Source of the DNA: Pleurocapsa sp. FMAR1
GTDB taxonomy: Bacteria; Cyanobacteriota; Cyanobacteriia; Cyanobacteriales; Xenococcaceae
Assembly: GCF_963665995.1 (NCBI RefSeq)
Contig: NZ_OY762512.1
Span: 4,526,001 to 4,590,000, forward strand
Length of the DNA stretch: 64,000 nucleotides
Direction: 5' to 3'
In this document: piece after piece, positions 1 to 9,419 of the stretch
Layout: every line of letters starts with the position of its first letter
Numbering within the stretch: the first letter of the stretch is position 1
Translations under genes and position numbers: made by a program
Notes under the pieces: model-generated
The model's database searches: none
What the model saw: the letters and a program-made list of their open reading frames with translations, nothing else
Told to the model about the DNA's origin: nothing

Positions 1-2381
1 CAATTGTCATTTTGGTTATTAATTATTTTTACGCCGTCAATTAGCTCTAAATTTTCCGCAGGATGAGTTTCTACCAAATAACGCATCAAAGAGCCTTTAA
101 CCTTCCACGGACAGCGAACAGAACAGGATTTGTGACAGATATTGGGTAAATCACTACGAATATCAGCCAGCGATCGCTCTTGGATAGTTAACATTTCAAT
201 TAATTTGGCAATGCTAAACATTGCATCAAAGCCTGGATGGAGTTGGGGAAAAATAAATCCCATATCGCTATTACCTCCCAACACTACATTAGGATTATCT
301 TGAGAAGCTTCCATCAGGGCGGTAGGACTAACTTTTGTCCGAATTACGTTACCGTCATGACGACGGGCAATTTCCTCCACTGCACTAGACGCATGAACAG
401 GCACAACTACCGTACTTCGAGGATTGGCAGTAAAAATCGTGTTGACCATTAAAGCAGTCAAAGTTTCTCCGCGAATGGGCAAACCTGCTTCATCCACCAA
501 AATAAACTGCTCTCCATTGGCTGATACCTGGACTCCAAAATTAGCTTTAAGAGCCTCTACCACCTGACCAAGCTGATCGATTAGCACTTCTTTTTGGTCA
601 GCAACAACGGCGGTTTCCTTAAGACTGGCATTAAGCACTACCGCATCACAGCCAAACTTAATTAAAAGCTGGGGTAAGATTGCTCCTGATACGGCATAGA
701 CATAATCAATAATAATTTTTGAACTGCTATTTCGCACCGCCTCAATATTAATGTATCTTTCAAAGGTGCGACTGTAGGTATCTAAAATTCCACTAGGATA
801 ACTAACGCTGCCAATTTCTTGAATGCCAACTCGTCGCAAGTCTTCCTTAAAATAAGCCCCCTCAATTTTCTTTTCTTGAGACTTAGAAATACTAATTCCT
901 TTTCGATCAAAAAACTCAATTAATAAATAATCTGGTTTATCTGGTTCAAGACGAATATGAATTCCCCCTGCTACATCCATAAGATTTGTCACCATCATGG
1001 TGCGGGCGATAGGAATAGCAGTCGCCTCTAGGTTTTGCACATGAACTCCCGCTGACATCAACCCCGCGATCATGGCTCGACCAATCATCCGCGAAACGCT
1101 ACGCTGATCGCGAGAGACAATTACAGTTGAACCTAGCTTTAAGGTTGAGCCATAGGAAGCACCTAACTTAACTACAAATTCGGGAGTAAGGTCAACGTTT
1201 GCTAATCCTGTGACTCCTCTTTGCCCAAAAAGATTGCGTTGGGCAGTATTTCCCCAGATTAGATTGATATTAAGAATTGCACCAGATTCAATCCTTTTAC
1301 TGGGCCAAACCCTAACCCCAGGAGAAATTTGAGCTTCTTCGCCTACAATAGATAAAGACCCCACTACCGAACCTTCTAAAGCCTGCGCCCGACGCTCTAT
1401 TCTTGTCCCGCGAGAGATAATACAGGCACGTAAATGAGCTTCGTCTCCTATCGTAGCCCCATTCCATATAATAGGGCGTTTAAGGTCGGCATCTGCGCCA
1501 ATGGTTACGTTGTCGCCAATAACCGTTCCCGCTTCAATTTTTACCCGCGCCCCGATGCGACAGTTATCACCAATTAAGGCTGGTGATTCAATTACCGCGC
1601 TAGAGTCAATATGAGTGTTGTTGCCGATCCAAATTCCCGCGGACTTTTCCTGATAAGGAAAATTTAGCTCAACTTTCTTATCTAATCCGTCGTATTGTGC
1701 TTCTCGATAGGCTTCTAGATGACCAACATCGCACCAATAAGCATCAGCAACATAGCCATACATTGGTTCTCCTTTGGCTAGCAGCAGAGGAAACAAATCC
1801 TTGGAAAAATCAGACTCTTCGTTTTCTGGCAGGTAATCTAAAATTTCTGGTTCAAGAATATATGTACCTGTATTAACCGTATCCGAAAAAATTTCGCTTA
1901 GAGAAGGTTTTTCTAAAAAGCGTTTAATCTTGCCGTCCTTATCGGTAATTACCACCCCAAACTCAACTGGATTAGGCACACGAGTTAAAATTAGAGTAGC
2001 TTTAGATTTTTTCTCGCGGTGAAAAGCGATCGCAGCTTGCAAATCAAAATCTGTAATTGCATCACCGCTAATGGTCACAAAAGTGTCGTCTAACCACTGT
2101 TGAATATTTTTAACACAGCCCGCTGTGCCTAATGGTTGTTCTTCTTCTACAGCATAGGTCATCTGTACTCCAAAATCGCTACCATCCTGAAAATAGTCAC
2201 GCATAACGTCAGGAAGATAATACAAAGTAGCGATAATTTCAGTAATATGATGGCGTTTTAAAAGATTAATAATATGTTCGGCGATGGGACGATTGAGCAT
2301 CGGCACCATCGGCTTAGGCAAATCGCAGGTTAAAGGACGTAATCTCGTCCCTGACCCGCCAGCCATTAGCACTGCACGCAT
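1..2381 (-). CDS. Nucleotidyltransferase / phosphomannomutase-type fusion protein (3' end beyond window)
   Basis: The frame is open from an ATG at 2381 to the window edge, so only the first ~793 residues are visible. The N-terminus (MRAVLMAGGSGTRLRPLT, then LPKPMVP) is a sugar-phosphate nucleotidyltransferase domain. A left-handed beta-helix with hexapeptide repeats follows at about residues 245-380 (IGDN, IGAD, IGDEAHL). After that comes a phosphoglucomutase/phosphomannomutase-like region with SRDQRSVSRM at about residue 415. This architecture is known in cyanobacteria as a mannose-1-phosphate guanylyltransferase/phosphomannomutase-like fusion, presumably supplying activated sugars for polysaccharides. 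A strong Shine-Dalgarno (AAGGAGG) lies 4-5 nt before the ATG. The substrate cannot be read from sequence; the mutase-like half may be regulatory. Confidence 0.88.
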   Translation of the reverse strand, partial: MRAVLMAGGSGTRLRPLTCDLPKPMVPMLNRPIAEHIINLLKRHHITEIIATLYYLPDVMRDYFQDGSDFGVQMTYAVEEEQPLGTAGCVKNIQQWLDDTFVTISGDAITDFDLQAAIAFHREKKSKATLILTRVPNPVEFGVVITDKDGKIKRFLEKPSLSEIFSDTVNTGTYILEPEILDYLPENEESDFSKDLFPLLLAKGEPMYGYVADAYWCDVGHLEAYREAQYDGLDKKVELNFPYQEKSAGIWIGNNTHIDSSAVIESPALIGDNCRIGARVKIEAGTVIGDNVTIGADADLKRPIIWNGATIGDEAHLRACIISRGTRIERRAQALEGSVVGSLSIVGEEAQISPGVRVWPSKRIESGAILNINLIWGNTAQRNLFGQRGVTGLANVDLTPEFVVKLGASYGSTLKLGSTVIVSRDQRSVSRMIGRAMIAGLMSAGVHVQNLEATAIPIARTMMVTNLMDVAGGIHIRLEPDKPDYLLIEFFDRKGISISKSQEKKIEGAYFKEDLRRVGIQEIGSVSYPSGILDTYSRTFERYINIEAVRNSSSKIIIDYVYAVSGAILPQLLIKFGCDAVVLNASLKETAVVADQKEVLIDQLGQVVEALKANFGVQVSANGEQFILVDEAGLPIRGETLTALMVNTIFTANPRSTVVVPVHASSAVEEIARRHDGNVIRTKVSPTALMEASQDNPNVVLGGNSDMGFIFPQLHPGFDAMFSIAKLIEMLTIQERSLADIRSDLPNICHKSCSVRCPWKVKGSLMRYLVETHPAENLELIDGVKIINNQNDN

Positions 2382-2420
2382 GACACCTCCTTGCTTGTTA
2401 GTTGATTTTATGTTGACGGA

Positions 2421-2466
2421 AGGAAACGCGCCTTCGCAAGGCTCATGTTCCACTCTCGTGGCGTTT
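2421..2466. repeat. Two-hairpin interspersed repeat, family R1, copy 1
   Basis: A 46-bp stretch containing GGAAACGC, an inner hairpin GCCTT/AAGGC, the word TGTTCCACTCTC and a closing GCGTTT. A diverged copy lies at 19958-20009. The copy sits in the 325-bp gap 2382-2706, between the fusion gene and a small membrane protein; nothing else is recognisable in that gap. Confidence 0.6.
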
Positions 2467-2706
2467 ATATTTTTTGTATCTGGTAATTATTTAGTCTGCT
2501 AATCTTAACTTAAGTAGAAAGAAGCAGTTAATTAATATGACAGCAATATTATTTAGGTCACTCTCTCTGAGTATTCTAGAACAATGATCGGACAATTATA
2601 TTACTAATCATCAAAATCTAAGATTTGAGGGACGAAATTTTTACAATTGTTACAATCAATAATATAGTTTGATATTAATTTAGTTGTTTAATTAACGGGT
2701 ATTAAG

Positions 2707-2901
2707 ATGCTACAGTTGATTGGTTTAATTTTAGTTGTAGTTTACGCTGGTGGGATTTGGAAGTTTTGGTCTGGTTATCGCCGTACAAACTTCGATTCTA
2801 GTTTACCTGGAAAAGTTGGTCTAGCTTTATTATGGCCAGTGTTATTGGTAAGTAATAAATCCTATCGTCGTAACTTTCAAAAAGCCTTAAAAGGAAGATA
2901 A
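2707..2901 (+). CDS. Small conserved membrane protein, 64 aa
   Basis: A 64-residue protein with one hydrophobic N-terminal segment (about residues 2-20, LQLIGLILVVVYAGGIW) and a second, weaker one (GLALLWPVLLV, about residues 38-48), ending in a basic tail (SYRRNFQKALKGR). It probably sits in a membrane with its basic ends on the cytoplasmic side. I recognise no function; short proteins of this kind are common single genes in cyanobacteria. It stands alone between the divergent fusion gene and cobK. No strong Shine-Dalgarno is visible before the ATG. The reading frame is supported by its composition and by fitting cleanly between its neighbours. Confidence 0.6.
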   Translation: MLQLIGLILVVVYAGGIWKFWSGYRRTNFDSSLPGKVGLALLWPVLLVSNKSYRRNFQKALKGR

Positions 2902-2994
2902 TTATTGGTTACTTGGTGGGCATTGATTGAGTATATTTTTGGTAATGAACAAAATTTTATTTTCTGCCCACCCTACTAAGATCTTGTAGAGTCT

Positions 2995-3765
2995 ATGGTA
3001 GGGAAGGTTTGGCTGATTGGTGGAACAAGCGATAGTGCAGCGATCGCCAAAATCCTAATTACCTCTGAAATAGTATTTATTGTTACTGTTGTCACCCAGG
3101 TTGCTTTATCCTTATATTCTGTTGATTGTGAAACGGCAGTGGGATGTATGGATCGAGAAAAAATGCAGTCTTTTTGTCATGCAAATCAAGTAAAAGCCAT
3201 TGTTGATGCTTCTCATCCTTATGCTGTAGAGGTTTCTCATCAGGCGATCGCCATATCTAATCAACTAAATATTCCCTATCTACGCTACGAAAGAAATAAC
3301 TATCAAGCACAACCTGATGCGTTTACTAACACATCTGTAATTGAACTTGATAGCTTTGAAACTTTGCTGGCGACAGACTATTTAAAACAACAGCAAGTAT
3401 TGTTGACGGTGGGATGTAAAGCTTTGCCTTTATTTCAATCTTGGCACAATCGAGCTACCTTGTTTGCGAGAATTTTACCTAAAGTTGCTTCTATAGATAC
3501 AGCTTTGGTGGCTGGATTTACCAGCGATCGCTTAATTGCTATTCGTCCACCTTTTAACCTAGCTTGGGAAAAAGCCTTATGGCAACAATGGAATATATCT
3601 ATGGTAGTAACCAAAGCTTCAGGAAAAGCGGGAGGAGAAGATATTAAACGTCAGGTTGCAGCGGATTTGAACGTTCCTTTAATTATAATTACTCGTCCTC
3701 AAGTCGCTTATCCTCAACAAACACACTTAATATCAGAGGTGTTATCTTTTTGCCAGCAGCTTTAG
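2995..3765 (+). CDS. cobK: Precorrin-6A reductase (CobK/CbiJ family)
   Basis: A 256-aa protein matching the CobK/CbiJ family in length and layout. It starts with a Rossmann-like nucleotide site (VWLIGGTSDSAAIAK, residues 5-19), contains the family segment VDASHPYAVEVSHQAI near residues 70-85, and ends with a second nucleotide-binding half (VVTKASGKAGGEDIKRQVAADLNVPLIIITRP). The family reduces the macrocycle of (cobalt-)precorrin-6A with NADPH in corrinoid synthesis in the cytosol. Another corrin gene, cobH, lies 10 kb away on the other strand, so the pathway is dispersed. No cobalamin riboswitch is visible in the short upstream gap. Confidence 0.9.
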   Translation: MVGKVWLIGGTSDSAAIAKILITSEIVFIVTVVTQVALSLYSVDCETAVGCMDREKMQSFCHANQVKAIVDASHPYAVEVSHQAIAISNQLNIPYLRYERNNYQAQPDAFTNTSVIELDSFETLLATDYLKQQQVLLTVGCKALPLFQSWHNRATLFARILPKVASIDTALVAGFTSDRLIAIRPPFNLAWEKALWQQWNISMVVTKASGKAGGEDIKRQVAADLNVPLIIITRPQVAYPQQTHLISEVLSFCQQL

Positions 3766-3972
3766 GCACTTGCTGTATTTATTTGAAAACAGTCAGGCTG
3801 GAATATTCAGAATAGAACAGATAATCAAAACGGCTGCGCTAACAAAACTTCGTAAAAAGTCCCATAATAACAACTGGTTAGAAAAGAGCGAACCTGTGAA
3901 CTAGACTCTAGTAATCAACTCCGCTTCACCGTTTCTAACCTCAGTTAATTTCGCAAATCTTAAACGAGATTA

Positions 3973-5205
3973 TTAATCGGCAGAAATTACGTTACCTTCT
4001 GGCTCAACTAAGCGCATTAATTTTTGTTTGATTTGAGTATCAAATACTTCCCATTTGAGCTTGGTGAATTCTGAATGATCGTTAAAGCCGTTAAGAAATC
4101 CTACAGGAATTTCAAATCCTCCCGCCATGTAACGACCACCACCAAAGAATCTTCCTTGAGCATCTTGACCCAATGTTTCTTTGATAAATTCGTCGGGGTC
4201 TAGAGTTATCTTGGTTGTTCTCAATGAGCCAATCACTAATTCTTTGTCATTGTCTTCATTATGGACAACGCCATAAACTACGGCAGTGTGAATATCTTCT
4301 TCGGTAACTAAGAAATCTGCTGCTTGAGGGATAGCGTCGCGGTCATCATAGCGCAAATAGCCAACTCCTGCGATGGAGAAGTTCTTTTTGATGATCCGGT
4401 TTCTCAGCGCACGTTCAATTACATCCATAACACGACGCGATCGCGCTGACTGTAATACGGCATTTAGTAGCTGAGAATCATAAAAACGACTTAAATAGGC
4501 AGCAGCAACAAAGTCTTCTTCTTTTGCCTGCATCAAGCGATTAGTATCAGAGCGCAAACCGTGCATCAAAGCAGTAGCGCATTTGACATGAACATCGCTG
4601 CTATTATCTAAGTCTAACATTCCCGCCTGAATATACTGAGTTAGAATAGTTGCAGTTGCTCTAGTCTGGGGACGTAAATCAATAAATTCAGCGTTTAGCT
4701 CTTTTTGTTTTGTGTGGTGATCGATCACTACAGCTAAGGGAATACCAGCCTCTTCTACCACAGGATAAAGCTGGCTGTTTGTTCCTTGACTATCAACCAA
4801 AACACACCCTTGATATGCAGATAAATCTTTTTCCTTTAAGGTTTGTTCGGTCAATCTTTGGGCTGATAAACCTGTTAATCTAACTAAAGCAATATTTTCT
4901 TGGTGGGATAGAGTGCCACCATAGACAATTTCGCAGCTAATATCATATTCAGCAGCAATGAGTTCATAAGCCCACGCACTTGATAGAGCATCGGGATCGG
5001 GAAAATCCTGAATGACTATGATTTGGTTTTCGCCCCTATGTTGGTCTAAAGTTTGACGTAACTTCTGTACTTTATTTTCTAAAACACTGTCCTTCTTATT
5101 TTCTGGCTGAAACTCAGTTTTTGTGACTGCTTCTAGCTGCTGTTTATTAGCTACCTGTTTATCAGCGAGACGACGTTCTAGAGAAGTATTAAGGTTTGAG
5201 GACAT
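3973..5205 (-). CDS. DHH-family phosphoesterase (NrnA-like, long N-terminus)
   Basis: A 410-aa protein. The first ~55 residues are polar and coiled-coil-like. A DHH phosphoesterase core follows: IIVIQDFPDPDALSSA (metal-binding DxD, about residues 62-77), VLVDSQGTN, then the signature VVIDHHTK at about residue 160. The C-terminal half carries the DHHA1 nucleic-acid-binding motif FFGGGRYMAGGFEIP. The family includes nanoRNases, pAp phosphatases and RecJ-like exonucleases that use Mn2+. Which small substrate this one hydrolyses cannot be decided from sequence. It is a single gene, divergent from none of its neighbours. The ATG at 5205 precedes a sensible N-terminus. Confidence 0.85.
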   Translation of the reverse strand: MSSNLNTSLERRLADKQVANKQQLEAVTKTEFQPENKKDSVLENKVQKLRQTLDQHRGENQIIVIQDFPDPDALSSAWAYELIAAEYDISCEIVYGGTLSHQENIALVRLTGLSAQRLTEQTLKEKDLSAYQGCVLVDSQGTNSQLYPVVEEAGIPLAVVIDHHTKQKELNAEFIDLRPQTRATATILTQYIQAGMLDLDNSSDVHVKCATALMHGLRSDTNRLMQAKEEDFVAAAYLSRFYDSQLLNAVLQSARSRRVMDVIERALRNRIIKKNFSIAGVGYLRYDDRDAIPQAADFLVTEEDIHTAVVYGVVHNEDNDKELVIGSLRTTKITLDPDEFIKETLGQDAQGRFFGGGRYMAGGFEIPVGFLNGFNDHSEFTKLKWEVFDTQIKQKLMRLVEPEGNVISAD

Positions 5206-5318
5206 ATTTTTGTGTTTATGGTAACTACGAAATCACCAAGTAAAAGAATATATATATTTCTTTGTATCCAGAGTTTTGAGTTTATCATCAACCGATATAT
5301 TTAGCGATTGACCAACGG

Positions 5319-5370
5319 TCACAGCCAGCTCGATCCGTTTATATCGGACGTGGCGAAGTAATCTGTGACT
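5319..5370. repeat. Dispersed repeat bounded by TCACAG / CTGTGA, copy 1
   Basis: Inverted ends TCACAG and CTGTGA enclose about 40 bp, with GGCGAAGTAAT just inside the right end. A related sequence at 43195-43259 has the same left end and GGCGGAGTAATTTGTGACT at the right end. It lies in the gap between the DHH gene and the HNH gene. Confidence 0.4.
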
Positions 5371-5376
5371 TAAGAA

Positions 5377-5874
5377 CTATATGCCAATCACATATTTTTT
5401 CCATTCTTGATTTGATTCGCCTCTGGTATACTTAACTAACTCAAAATGTAGGCTACTGTAGGGACGGCGAGGCTTAGTTTGTAGTAGCATATCTGCCTCC
5501 TTGGGGGTTCGGCTGCCTTTTTTGACATTACATCTAACACAGGCTGCTACTAGGTTTTCCCAGGTATCTACTCCGCCACGAGACTTAGGAATTACATGAT
5601 CAATAGTTAATTGATCTCCTTTGGCTTTACAGTATTGACAAGTCTGACAATCTCTTTCTAGAATGTTACGGCGGGTTAAAGGAATCTCTTTATAAGGTAC
5701 TCTTACATAGTAGCGTAGGCGAATCACCGTGGGTAAAGGAAAGTCTGCATAGATAACCGTACCCTTGTGTTCAAGCTGCTCTGCTTTGCCTTTGATCAGT
5801 AATACTACTGCTCTACGCCAACTAGTAATATTTAGGGGTTCGTAGGAGGCATTAAGTACTAAAACCTTACCCAT
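5377..5874 (-). CDS. HNH endonuclease family protein, 165 aa
   Basis: The protein has a zinc-binding HNH core in the second half: CQTCQYC (about residues 76-82), the catalytic segment LTIDHVIPKSRGG (about 88-100) and NLVAACVRCNVKKG. The first half (MGKVLVLNASYEPLNITSWRRAVVLLIKGKAE) is the conserved N-terminus of a widespread bacterial HNH family that is not linked to a particular mobile element. The cellular role of this stand-alone family is not established as far as I know. The gene is divergent from alr across a 349-bp gap (5875-6223) in which I see no repeat, RNA or terminator; it probably holds the two promoters. Confidence 0.85.
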   Translation of the reverse strand: MGKVLVLNASYEPLNITSWRRAVVLLIKGKAEQLEHKGTVIYADFPLPTVIRLRYYVRVPYKEIPLTRRNILERDCQTCQYCKAKGDQLTIDHVIPKSRGGVDTWENLVAACVRCNVKKGSRTPKEADMLLQTKPRRPYSSLHFELVKYTRGESNQEWKKYVIGI

Positions 5875-6223
5875 AATAACAACTGATATTATTTATTAAG
5901 AAATAGTAACACAGACAAACTAATTAGTGTAGTTTGGTAATGATTATTTAATCCTTAGTGTTAATTAGGCTAGCTGATATTTCAGTTAGAAACTGTTTGT
6001 AAAGTAAACATTAAGGACAGGGGAGATGATGGAGATGGTGGAGATTGATTATTAACCTACTTTAAATACATCACTACCCTAAATACCCCAATATCTATAA
6101 TCAATAGAAGAATTTTGTCCTTTGTTTCACCAACAATCTCTTAAAGTCTTGACCTTATCTATTTTTCGACTAACATTTGTGCATTATAGCAAGCAATAAT
6201 TAGGTTTTAAAACCAATTTAAAT

Positions 6224-7414
6224 ATGGTGGGTTGGCAACAGCAAAGCAAAGCTTATTCGGCAGAAAAACAATTTAATTCCTTATCTCTGTTGGTAAGTCG
6301 TCAACGTGCCTGGATCGAGATAAATTTGTCAGCCTTAGCTCATAATGTCAGGACTCTAAAAGACTTTCTTGCTCCTCAGACAAGATTAATGGCGGTGGTA
6401 AAAGCCGATGCCTATGGTCATGGTGCGGTTACCGTGGCTAAAACAGCATTAGCCAACGGCGCAGATTGTCTAGCGATCGCCACTCTCTCTGAAGGTGTGG
6501 AATTACGCCAGGCAGGAATTACATCTCCTATTTTAATTTTAGGTGCAGTTAACGCCCCCGAAGATATTAAAGCGATCGCCGCCTGGGAATTAGAGCCTAC
6601 TATTTGTAACCCAGAACAGGCACTAGCATTTGCTTCGACGATGACTGGCTTAGGTAAGTCTTTATTGGTTCATCTCAAGCTAGATACAGGGATGTCTCGT
6701 TTGGGTACTAACTGGCAAGAAGCAACCCCCTTTGTGCAGTTTGTACAAAAATTACCTAATCTAGAGATAGCCAGTATCTATTCTCATTTTGCCACGGCTG
6801 AAGAAAGCGATCGCAGGATCATGAACTTGCAGCATCAACGTTTTCGTCAGGTGATTGAACAATTAAAGGTAGAAGGTTTTGTGTCACCCTCAATCCACCT
6901 AGCCAATTCCGCAGCCACTTTAAGCGATCGCACTACCCATTACGATCGGGTTCGAGTAGGACTTGCTCTTTATGGTTTGTATCCTGCCGATCATTTACAG
7001 CAGGTGATTGAGCTTAAACCAGTTTTGCAGCTAAAAGCCAAAATTGCTCAGGTAAAAACGATTCCCGCAGGCGAAGGAGTAAGTTATGGTCGTAAATTTA
7101 TAACGCAAAAAGATACTAAAGTGGCGGTTGTCGGTATTGGTTATGCTGATGGCATTCCTCGTAATTTATCTAATCGTTTACGGGCAATTGTATCTGGTCA
7201 ATTAGTCTCACAAATCGGCTCAATTACGATGGATCAGCTAATGCTAAACGTCGATCATCTCACCGATGTTCAGCCAGGAGACACTGTTACTTTAATTGGA
7301 CAACAAAACAAATTAAGCATTACAGCAGACGATTGGGCAAATGCTTTAGATACTATATCTTGGGAAATTCTTTGTGGTTTTAAACATCGATTGCCTAGAA
7401 TAAATGTAAATTGA
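6224..7414 (+). CDS. alr: Alanine racemase
   Basis: A 396-aa fold-type III PLP enzyme that interconverts L- and D-alanine for peptidoglycan synthesis. The PLP lysine is in VVKADAYGHG (Lys60). The catalytic-tyrosine region is GEGVSYGRKF near residue 285, followed by GIGYADGIPR and GSITMDQLM, all family signatures. The first ~27 residues are an unconserved extension before RAWIEINLSALAHN, so initiation slightly downstream is possible, but no other ATG lies there. A small membrane protein begins 24 bp after the stop and may be co-transcribed. Confidence 0.95.
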   Translation: MVGWQQQSKAYSAEKQFNSLSLLVSRQRAWIEINLSALAHNVRTLKDFLAPQTRLMAVVKADAYGHGAVTVAKTALANGADCLAIATLSEGVELRQAGITSPILILGAVNAPEDIKAIAAWELEPTICNPEQALAFASTMTGLGKSLLVHLKLDTGMSRLGTNWQEATPFVQFVQKLPNLEIASIYSHFATAEESDRRIMNLQHQRFRQVIEQLKVEGFVSPSIHLANSAATLSDRTTHYDRVRVGLALYGLYPADHLQQVIELKPVLQLKAKIAQVKTIPAGEGVSYGRKFITQKDTKVAVVGIGYADGIPRNLSNRLRAIVSGQLVSQIGSITMDQLMLNVDHLTDVQPGDTVTLIGQQNKLSITADDWANALDTISWEILCGFKHRLPRINVN

Positions 7415-7438
7415 ACTTATTCAACTCTTTAAATTACT

Positions 7439-7957
7439 ATGCTCTCAAGACAGCTAGTTGCATTTGCTTTTCAGGATGCTATGGACAAAGTAACTTCTTG
7501 GGATGATCGCCTAGTAAATAACCTTGGCAGATCTGTAACCTCTTCTGTAAATAGCTGGTTAGTCAATCATCCTTTTTTTTACTGGCTGGTTAATCATCCT
7601 CTAATTAGCTTGCTCATTACTTTGGTCAGCATTGTCCTAATTGTTCGCTTAGCGATCACCATTTATCGAGCGATCGCCTCGATGATAGATCGGATGTGGT
7701 TATGGATTCTGCGATCGCCTTTTCTCTTGCTAAAGTTTCTATTTGGTTGGGAAGTAAAACCTAAAAACGTTCCCGTTAACTCTACTATCACTAATTACGA
7801 AATAACTAATAATCCCGAACAGCTACAGGAGATTATGACTCGTTTGGATACAATCCAGCAGCAACAGCAACAGATATTAGAGGATATTGCTCAACTCAAA
7901 GATTCTCAGGCTATTCCTAAACAGATTAAGTTAGTCGATCAAAAGCTAATAAGTTAG
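7439..7957 (+). CDS. Membrane protein with C-terminal coiled coil, 172 aa
   Basis: The middle of the protein is hydrophobic (WLVNHPLISLLITLVSIVLIVRLAITIYRAIA, about residues 54-87), with further apolar stretches up to residue 107. The C-terminal third is glutamine-rich and heptad-like (IMTRLDTIQQQQQQILEDIAQLKDSQ), so it is probably a membrane-anchored coiled coil. No enzymatic motif is visible and I do not recognise a named family. It follows alr closely on the same strand (24 bp). Confidence 0.7.
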   Translation: MLSRQLVAFAFQDAMDKVTSWDDRLVNNLGRSVTSSVNSWLVNHPFFYWLVNHPLISLLITLVSIVLIVRLAITIYRAIASMIDRMWLWILRSPFLLLKFLFGWEVKPKNVPVNSTITNYEITNNPEQLQEIMTRLDTIQQQQQQILEDIAQLKDSQAIPKQIKLVDQKLIS

Positions 7958-8114
7958 GACTTATTAAAGAGGCAAAATTTCTCCTAGGTGTTTAAAATAG
8001 GATTGGTTGGATATGCGATCGCCCAGTTCTCTTTACATTTTGAACAAACCTACCTTGCTATAATAGGATAATAATTTACTAAACTTTACATTTTAAGAGT
8101 ATTAACTCAGTAGT

Positions 8115-8990
8115 ATGAAATGCACTATTAATCGTCGCGCTCAGTTTTCCGCGAGTCATCGCTACTGGTTGCCAGAATTAGACGAAGCAGAAAACCAACG
8201 CCTTTTTGGTGCTTGTAGCCGTTTTCCTGGACACGGACATAATTATGTTTTATACGTATCTTTAGAGGGCGATTTAGACAGGTACGGCATGGTAGAAAAC
8301 TTGTCCGTAGTTAAACAGGTAATCAAACGAGAAGTTACTAGCCAGCTACAATACTCTCATCTAAATGATGCCTGGTCAGAAGAATTTAAGCAAACATTAC
8401 CTACCACAGAAAATATTGCTAGGGTAATTTGGAATAAGCTTAAGCCTCATCTACCTTTAGTTAATATTCAATTATTTGAACATCCAGAACTTTGGGCAGA
8501 TTATCAAGGAAATAATATGGAAGCAACTTTAACAGTCAAAACTCACTTTAGCGCAGCGCATCGTTTAGCAATTCCTAGCCTCAGCTTTGAAGAAAACCAG
8601 GAAATTTATGGAAAATGCGCTCGTCCCAATGGACACGGACACAATTATCATTTAGAAGTTACCGTAGCAGGTGAGATTGATAATCGCACTGGGATGTTAG
8701 TGGATTTAGGTGCGCTACAGAATGCCATTGATGAATATGTAGTTGAACCTTTTGACCACACGTTCTTAAATAAAGATATTCCTTATTTTGCTGAAGTTGT
8801 CCCAACTGCGGAGAATATTGCCGTAAGAATTGCGGATTTATTGCGATCGCCGATTAAAGAACTTGGTGCCGAATTAGACAAAATAAAATTAATCGAAAGT
8901 CCTAACAACTCTTGTGAGATCGATTGTCGTTCAAGCAAAGAAGATGCTGAAACGACTAAATCAAAAAAGCCAGCAATGGTTTCACAGTAA
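8115..8990 (+). CDS. Tandem 6-pyruvoyl-tetrahydropterin-synthase / 6-carboxy-tetrahydropterin-synthase-like protein
   Basis: A 291-aa protein made of two copies of the PTPS/QueD fold. Domain 1 (about residues 1-125) has the zinc histidines in FSASH and GHGHNY (H15, H40, H42) and a cysteine at position 34. Domain 2 (from about residue 135) repeats this as FSAAH, GKCARPNGHGHNYHLEV and ends with FDHTFLN and PTAENIAVRI. Single-domain relatives convert dihydroneopterin triphosphate to 6-carboxy- or 6-pyruvoyl-tetrahydropterin, feeding queuosine or pterin synthesis. Both domains keep metal ligands. The duplicated form is known in cyanobacteria; its exact product is uncertain. QueG is encoded at 30.7 kb. 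Confidence 0.85.
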   Translation: MKCTINRRAQFSASHRYWLPELDEAENQRLFGACSRFPGHGHNYVLYVSLEGDLDRYGMVENLSVVKQVIKREVTSQLQYSHLNDAWSEEFKQTLPTTENIARVIWNKLKPHLPLVNIQLFEHPELWADYQGNNMEATLTVKTHFSAAHRLAIPSLSFEENQEIYGKCARPNGHGHNYHLEVTVAGEIDNRTGMLVDLGALQNAIDEYVVEPFDHTFLNKDIPYFAEVVPTAENIAVRIADLLRSPIKELGAELDKIKLIESPNNSCEIDCRSSKEDAETTKSKKPAMVSQ

Positions 8991-9419
8991 GCAGTAGTTT
9001 TTGAGAAAATATTTAAATAGTTCTTTTGACTGATTTAAGCCGAAATCAAAATCGATATATTGTTTCTTAAGGTGAGGTATCCTTTTTAGATTAAAGTTAA
9101 ACACTGGGCGGAGAGATACTGGTTTCGACTAAGTTATTATAAGCTCAATCTAAAGCGGGTGATTAAGATTAACCGAGCAGGTTGGGCTAAATAATCCTCG
9201 TAATCTGTTTAAAACCTGAAATATATCCTATTAATGCCTATAGACTGACCTAATATTAGGAATGATACTGTGTGAAGATTGTCGGGACTGTTAATTGCCT
9301 ACGTAGTTTTTAGCTCAAGACTAAAAGCGTTTGGTACTATTAGCAGAAGTATAGTCATCACAGCAAATCTAAAGTAATAACAGACCAATACTCATTTAAA
9401 CCTTAGGAGAGCATAAAAT
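8991..9419. other. 429-bp gap upstream of the CAAD gene; no gene recognised
   Basis: No convincing ORF. The segment 9105-9360 is richer in G and C than the surrounding spacer and contains GGTTTCGAC at about 9120. It shows no tag-peptide frame and no tRNA-like 3' end, so I do not call tmRNA. It could be a 5' leader or an unidentified RNA. A good Shine-Dalgarno (TTAGGAGAG) ends the gap just before the CAAD start. Confidence 0.4.

Noticed and set aside
2902-2994. Cobalamin riboswitch before cobK
   Set aside because: The gap is under 100 bp and lacks the B12-box motif.
9110-9400. tmRNA, because of GGTTTCGAC near 9120
   Set aside because: No tag-peptide frame, no T-arm (GGTTC-A-A-T/C) and no acceptor pairing at the expected 3' end.
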